From assembly GCA_038526275.1 (NCBI GenBank), contig JBCBGY010000178.1:1-9072 (forward strand): a DNA stretch of 9,072 bases, written 5' to 3'. Below, piece after piece: positions 5,733-9,072 of this stretch. The notes beneath the pieces are model-generated. The model was not told the DNA's origin. It saw only the letters and a program-made list of their open reading frames with translations, and did no database searches. Position numbers and translations under genes: made by a program. Within the stretch, counting starts at the first letter, position 1. Each line of letters begins with the position of its first letter. This DNA comes from 188UL27-1 sp038526275. Its GTDB lineage: Bacteria; Pseudomonadota; Alphaproteobacteria; Rhodobacterales; Rhodobacteraceae.

Positions 5733-6668
5733 ATGTGGACGCCGGTCTACGAATGGCTCGAAGGAATACAGAGCGCAGGTTGGCTGGCCTGGCTCCTTGG
5801 CAATATGCTGGAAGCGGTGGTCAATTTCGCCTGGACCATTTTGCACCCCGCGGCGTGGCTCAATTGGTCAGAGCCGCAGGCCGTCATGCGGGTGGTCTAC
5901 TATGGCGGATCCGTCGAATTTTTCTTCTTTGTCCTCGTCGCGTTTCTGATCGTGACCATAATCGGGGCGCTCAACCGCCCGATGATGTGGTCGGTGGTCC
6001 GCGGCTTGGAATGGTTTGGCAATAATGTGGGCCGGATCGCCGCCTGGGCCGGTCTGGCGATGGTGTTGCAGCAGATCGTTATCGTGGTGATCCAGCGCAT
6101 CTTCGCGCGGGCAACCATCAGCATCGGCGTGGGCGTCCCGCTCGAATTTGACATCAGTTGGTGGGCAGAAGAGCTGAAGCTCTATAATGCGATCATCGTC
6201 ACCCTGTGCTGCGCCTACACGTTCGTTCAGGGCGGCCATGTGCGCGTGGACCTGGTCTATGCCGCCGTCAGCCACCGGGCGAAACGGGTGATTGATATGT
6301 TTGGCGCCATGTTCTTTATGGTGCCGGCCGCCGTGATGATCTGGATGTATTCCTGGTTCTTCATGTGGCGCCACCTGGTCACGCCAAAGGTCAGCGCTTC
6401 GGATACGGCACAGCGGTTGATCGAAGGCAAAAGCCGCGCCTTCCGCTGGAATGTTGAAACCATTGGTTTCAGCCCGAACGGTTTCAATGGCTACTTCCTG
6501 TTCAAGATCCTGCTGGTTGTCTTCACCGCCATGGTGTTCTTGCAGGCGGTCGCGTTCTTCTACCGGTCCTATCTGGAATGGGTCGAAGGGGAAGAAAGCG
6601 CCGGTAAACATCACGATCCAGACAAGCTGGGCGACGAAGAGGCCGAGCTTGCGGCCAGCATTCACTAG
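5733..6668 (+). CDS. TRAP transporter small membrane subunit (DctQ type), enlarged
   Basis: Inner-membrane subunit of 311 residues that works with the DctM-type channel subunit. The family mark GGHVRVDL (167-174), preceded by the LKLYNAIIVTLCCAYTFVQ helix, identifies it, and RAKRVIDMFGAMFF follows as usual. Likely membrane segments lie at about 16-37, 61-80, 103-124, 149-166, 188-211 and 255-277. The usual DctQ is roughly 160-220 residues with four helices. Here an N-terminal extension of about 95 residues adds two helices, and a polar insertion (about 214-252, SASDTAQRLIEGKSRAF) sits between the last two. The acidic tail (EGEESAG...DEEAELAASIH) is cytoplasmic or periplasmic; topology is not certain. 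The ATG at 5733 follows GGGGGGA at 5721-5727. The next gene starts 11 nt after its stop, so the two are co-translated. Family assignment is firm; the role of the extra parts is unknown. Confidence 0.9.
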   Translation: MWTPVYEWLEGIQSAGWLAWLLGNMLEAVVNFAWTILHPAAWLNWSEPQAVMRVVYYGGSVEFFFFVLVAFLIVTIIGALNRPMMWSVVRGLEWFGNNVGRIAAWAGLAMVLQQIVIVVIQRIFARATISIGVGVPLEFDISWWAEELKLYNAIIVTLCCAYTFVQGGHVRVDLVYAAVSHRAKRVIDMFGAMFFMVPAAVMIWMYSWFFMWRHLVTPKVSASDTAQRLIEGKSRAFRWNVETIGFSPNGFNGYFLFKILLVVFTAMVFLQAVAFFYRSYLEWVEGEESAGKHHDPDKLGDEEAELAASIH

Positions 6669-6679
6669 GGGACAGATGT

Positions 6680-9034
6680 ATGCTTTTCGGTTTGGATGGG
6701 GTCGAAATTGGCCTGATCATTGTGTTCCTGGCCCTCTTTGGCGGGATCTTGTCAGGCTTTCCTGTGGCGTTCGCCATTGCTGGCTCGGCGGTCATTTCCT
6801 TCGGCATCATCGCCGCGCTCGACAGTTCTGGCCTGTTGATCCACCAGGCGATCGACAAAGGCAGTCAGGAATACCGAGACCTCTTGTCCCAAGGGATAAG
6901 GGCGGAAAACATATCGGTATTCCGATATCCCGACCTTCCCCGAAGTGAGACGCCTGTTTTCGTCGGCGGATGGGAACAGGCTCTGGACCGGAACGTTAGC
7001 TTCATCGTCAACCGTATCAACGAGCGCGTCCTGGCGGGCCAAAGTATCGAGACCCTGCTTGCTGTTTTGATGTTCGTCCTGATGGGCATCACCCTGGAAC
7101 GGTCAAAGATCGCCAATGACCTTCTGACGACAATGGCCCGTGTCTTTGGCCCCCTGCCCGGCGGATTGGCGGTGTCAATCGTTGTCGTGGGGGCCTTCCT
7201 TGCGGCCTCGACCGGGATCGTCGGCGCAACCGTGGTTACCATGGGGCTACTGGCGCTACCGACGATGTTGCGCAACCACTATTCGCCAGAGCTTTCGACC
7301 GGGGTCATTGCCGCATCGGGGACGCTTGGTCAGATCATTCCGCCCTCCATCGTAATCGTGCTCTTGGGCACGCTGGCGGGTGACCTTTATTCCGCGGCTC
7401 AGGAAAAGCGCGCAACCAGCGTAGGCTGTACAGATGCTTTGACCTATCTGGGCGAACCTGCGGTGGTTTCGGTCGGCACCCTGTTCCAAGCCGCACTTTT
7501 GCCCGGGATCCTGTTGGCCGGACTTTATGCAGGATACGCGTTGGTCTTCGCCATTCTGAACCCGGAACATGCGCCGCCGGTCGCGATGGGCGACAAGGGC
7601 GGCACCCCTGTGACGCGGGAAGAAGCTCTGACCTGGTATCTGGCTGCGCCCGCCGTCTTGGTGGGGGCTGTTATCCTGGCCAGTGCGGCTGGCCTGATCG
7701 GGTCGCAAGATGTGAGGGTCGACAGCTTCTCGGAAGGGACCGAAGCGGCCAGCCTGCGCACCAATGTGTCGCCCGACTGCCAGGCCGCCATGATAGAGTT
7801 GCACGGACAGGAAGCCTGGGATGAAGCCGTGGCCGAACAGGAGGCCATCAATGCCGCCGGTGGGGTCCAGCAATCCCGCGCCCTGACCGAAGAAGAACGG
7901 ACCGAACGCCTGGCCCAGAACGTAGCTGGCGCGGCCCCCATTGGATCTGGCTTGGCCATGGGGCTTCTTCTGCTGGCGCTCTGGATGACCACCGGGCGCG
8001 GCTGTGCTCCTTTGGCGGAAAGACAGCCCTTTTACATTGGCATGGCCGGGATTGCGCTGGCGCTCGTCCTGGATGCGGCGGTGCTCAGTCCGCTCGCAAC
8101 ACCCGGCTTCAGAACATTGGTCTTGGCCATCCCTCTCGCGATGGCGATTTACGGATGCGTCGACGCCGCGCGCTACCTCAGCGGCAACGAGCTTTTGCGC
8201 GTTGTCTTCCCGCCGCTGGTTCTGATCGTGGCGGTGCTGGGTTCGATCCTTGGCGGTATCACCAATCCGACCCCGGCTGCGGCCCTTGGCGCGGGCGGTG
8301 CGATCCTCCTGGCAGCCTTCCGCAAGCTGCAGGATCAAGGCGGCTCCGGTCGGGTCATCCTGTTTTCGACCTATGCCCTGATCATCATGATCCTGGTCGG
8401 CGTCAATTTCGACCTGCGGGTCGGTCAGCCCGGCGCCGGGTTCCAAAGCTGGGCGGCCTTCTTCGTGGCCCAGGCGGCATATATCTACGTGATCTACGGG
8501 CTGATCTACGCCTGCTGGGTCCTGCTCCGGTCCGGGGTCTTACCGCCGGTGGTCCGCGAAACGGCCAAAGTGACATCGATGGTCTTCACGATCCTGATCG
8601 GATCACAGTTGCTGAACCTCGTGGTCATATCCTTCGGCGGCGAACACTACATCCAGGATTTCCTGCGCAGCTATGACAGCGAATTCACGGTCTTCCTGAT
8701 CGTGATGCTGGTGCTGTTCGTCCTGGGCTTCGTGCTGGATTTCCTAGAGATCATCTACATCGTGATCCCAATCGTTGGCCCGGTGATCTATGGCGGCACG
8801 ATGGACCCGAAATGGGTGACGATCATGATCGCCGTAAACCTTCAGACCAGCTTTCTGACACCGCCCTTCGGATTTGCGCTGTTCTACTTGAGGGGTGTCG
8901 CTCCGCCCGAGGTCACAACCGCCCATATCTACCGTGGCATCGTGCCCTTTGTGATCATCCAGGTCGTGGGACTGGCGTTGCTGTGGCTGTTCCCCTCGAT
9001 CGTGACGATCGTTCCGAGTTTGATCCCGAATTGA
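6680..9034 (+). CDS. TRAP transporter large membrane subunit (DctM type), strongly enlarged
   Basis: Channel-forming subunit of 784 residues that moves the substrate with Na+. DctM marks are present. They are GGILSGFPVAFAIAGSA (21-37), a VLMGITLERSKIA segment (133-145), GAFLAASTGIVGATVVTMG (171-189), SGTLGQIIPPSIVIVLLG (213-230), GSILGGITNPTPAAALGAGG (521-540), and the C-terminal LDFLEIIYIVIPIVGPV plus NLQTSFLTPPFGFALFYLRGVAP (720-742). Normal DctM is about 425-430 residues. The excess lies in insertions at about 48-125 (polar), 238-265 (polar) and 315-505 (extra helices plus a polar acidic stretch at 341-420, EEERTERLAQ). A fourth insertion at about 546-622 adds two more helices. Some 16-18 membrane segments are likely. 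The reading frame is unbroken and the family motifs are intact, so this is a genuine long variant, not an assembly artefact visible here. GGGGA (6668-6672) lies 7 nt before the ATG. Substrate is presumably that of the binding protein. Confidence 0.92.
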   Translation: MLFGLDGVEIGLIIVFLALFGGILSGFPVAFAIAGSAVISFGIIAALDSSGLLIHQAIDKGSQEYRDLLSQGIRAENISVFRYPDLPRSETPVFVGGWEQALDRNVSFIVNRINERVLAGQSIETLLAVLMFVLMGITLERSKIANDLLTTMARVFGPLPGGLAVSIVVVGAFLAASTGIVGATVVTMGLLALPTMLRNHYSPELSTGVIAASGTLGQIIPPSIVIVLLGTLAGDLYSAAQEKRATSVGCTDALTYLGEPAVVSVGTLFQAALLPGILLAGLYAGYALVFAILNPEHAPPVAMGDKGGTPVTREEALTWYLAAPAVLVGAVILASAAGLIGSQDVRVDSFSEGTEAASLRTNVSPDCQAAMIELHGQEAWDEAVAEQEAINAAGGVQQSRALTEEERTERLAQNVAGAAPIGSGLAMGLLLLALWMTTGRGCAPLAERQPFYIGMAGIALALVLDAAVLSPLATPGFRTLVLAIPLAMAIYGCVDAARYLSGNELLRVVFPPLVLIVAVLGSILGGITNPTPAAALGAGGAILLAAFRKLQDQGGSGRVILFSTYALIIMILVGVNFDLRVGQPGAGFQSWAAFFVAQAAYIYVIYGLIYACWVLLRSGVLPPVVRETAKVTSMVFTILIGSQLLNLVVISFGGEHYIQDFLRSYDSEFTVFLIVMLVLFVLGFVLDFLEIIYIVIPIVGPVIYGGTMDPKWVTIMIAVNLQTSFLTPPFGFALFYLRGVAPPEVTTAHIYRGIVPFVIIQVVGLALLWLFPSIVTIVPSLIPN

Positions 9035-9040
9035 GGCGAA

Positions 9041-9064
9041 ACCGAGAGCATTACTGCTCTCGGT
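9041..9064 (+). terminator. Terminator-like hairpin after the TRAP operon
   Basis: ACCGAGAGCA (9041-9050) and TGCTCTCGGT (9055-9064) form a perfect 10-bp stem with the loop TTAC, 7 nt after the last TRAP gene. It is followed by CTCTCTGA, which is pyrimidine-rich but not a clean T-run, and the window ends at 9072. Its place and strength make it the likely end of the operon transcript. Confidence 0.75.
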
Positions 9065-9072
9065 CTCTCTGA

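Noticed and set aside
5868..6665. 265-codon minus-strand ORF opposite the DctQ subunit
   Set aside because: His/Asp-rich antisense frame of a membrane-protein gene, without a ribosome site or domain.
7256..8446. 396-codon minus-strand ORF opposite the DctM subunit
   Set aside because: Arg/Gly/Gln-rich antisense frame; the DctM motifs in the sense frame continue across the whole stretch.
6680..9034. Possibility that the long DctM gene is two fused or misassembled genes
   Set aside because: DctM motifs occur once each and in the normal order across the whole frame, so it is one permease with insertions, not a duplicated or joined pair.
1..9072. Mobile elements, CRISPR, tRNA/rRNA, phage defence genes
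   Set aside because: No direct-repeat arrays, transposase motifs, tRNA cloverleaf or nuclease/defence domains were seen; the window is metabolic and transport content.

Overview
The window looks like a chromosomal segment of a Rhodobacterales-type (Roseobacter/Rhodobacter-like) alphaproteobacterium. The evidence is GC-rich codon use, an acetolactate synthase with the 'GDASWLMNMQEM' ThDP motif that I associate with alphaproteobacteria, and a periplasmic ketoacid/lactate-type TRAP transporter with its own two-component system. No phage, insertion sequence, CRISPR or rRNA/tRNA features are visible. Species cannot be assigned by eye.

Layout. (1) 1-1745, minus strand: acetolactate synthase large subunit (ilvB/ilvI), lacking only its last few codons at the window edge. 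Ahead of it, at 1779-1936, lies a full attenuation leader: a promoter-like pair, a 15-residue leader peptide with six branched-chain residues, an antiterminator and an intrinsic terminator. (2) About 1937-2240: a largely non-coding stretch with a 9-bp inverted repeat and, at 2119-2244 plus strand, a 41-codon ORF with a good Shine-Dalgarno and a signal-peptide-like sequence. (3) 2241-4347, minus strand: an overlapping histidine kinase and LuxR/NarL-type response regulator pair. (4) 4348-4526: a divergent regulatory region with a promoter for the kinase, a palindrome on its predicted start site and a candidate response-regulator site on the transporter side. (5) 4527-9034, plus strand: a three-gene TRAP operon (Tat-exported binding protein, DctQ-type subunit, DctM-type subunit). 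A strong stem-loop follows the binding-protein gene, and a 10-bp terminator-like hairpin follows the last gene.

How the parts fit. The kinase has a periplasmic Cache-type sensor, so it probably detects a small organic acid. Its regulator probably switches on the divergent TRAP operon, which imports that acid with Na+. The binding protein carries Gln154, Arg175 and Glu212-Trp213 where TakP-type ketoacid binders place their ligand/Na+ residues, so a 2-oxoacid or lactate-like monocarboxylate is the best substrate guess. IlvB consumes pyruvate and 2-oxobutyrate, so the neighbourhood may be linked by substrate, but that link is inference. Both TRAP membrane subunits are much larger than the family norm, and they and the ilv attenuator are the most notable parts of the window.
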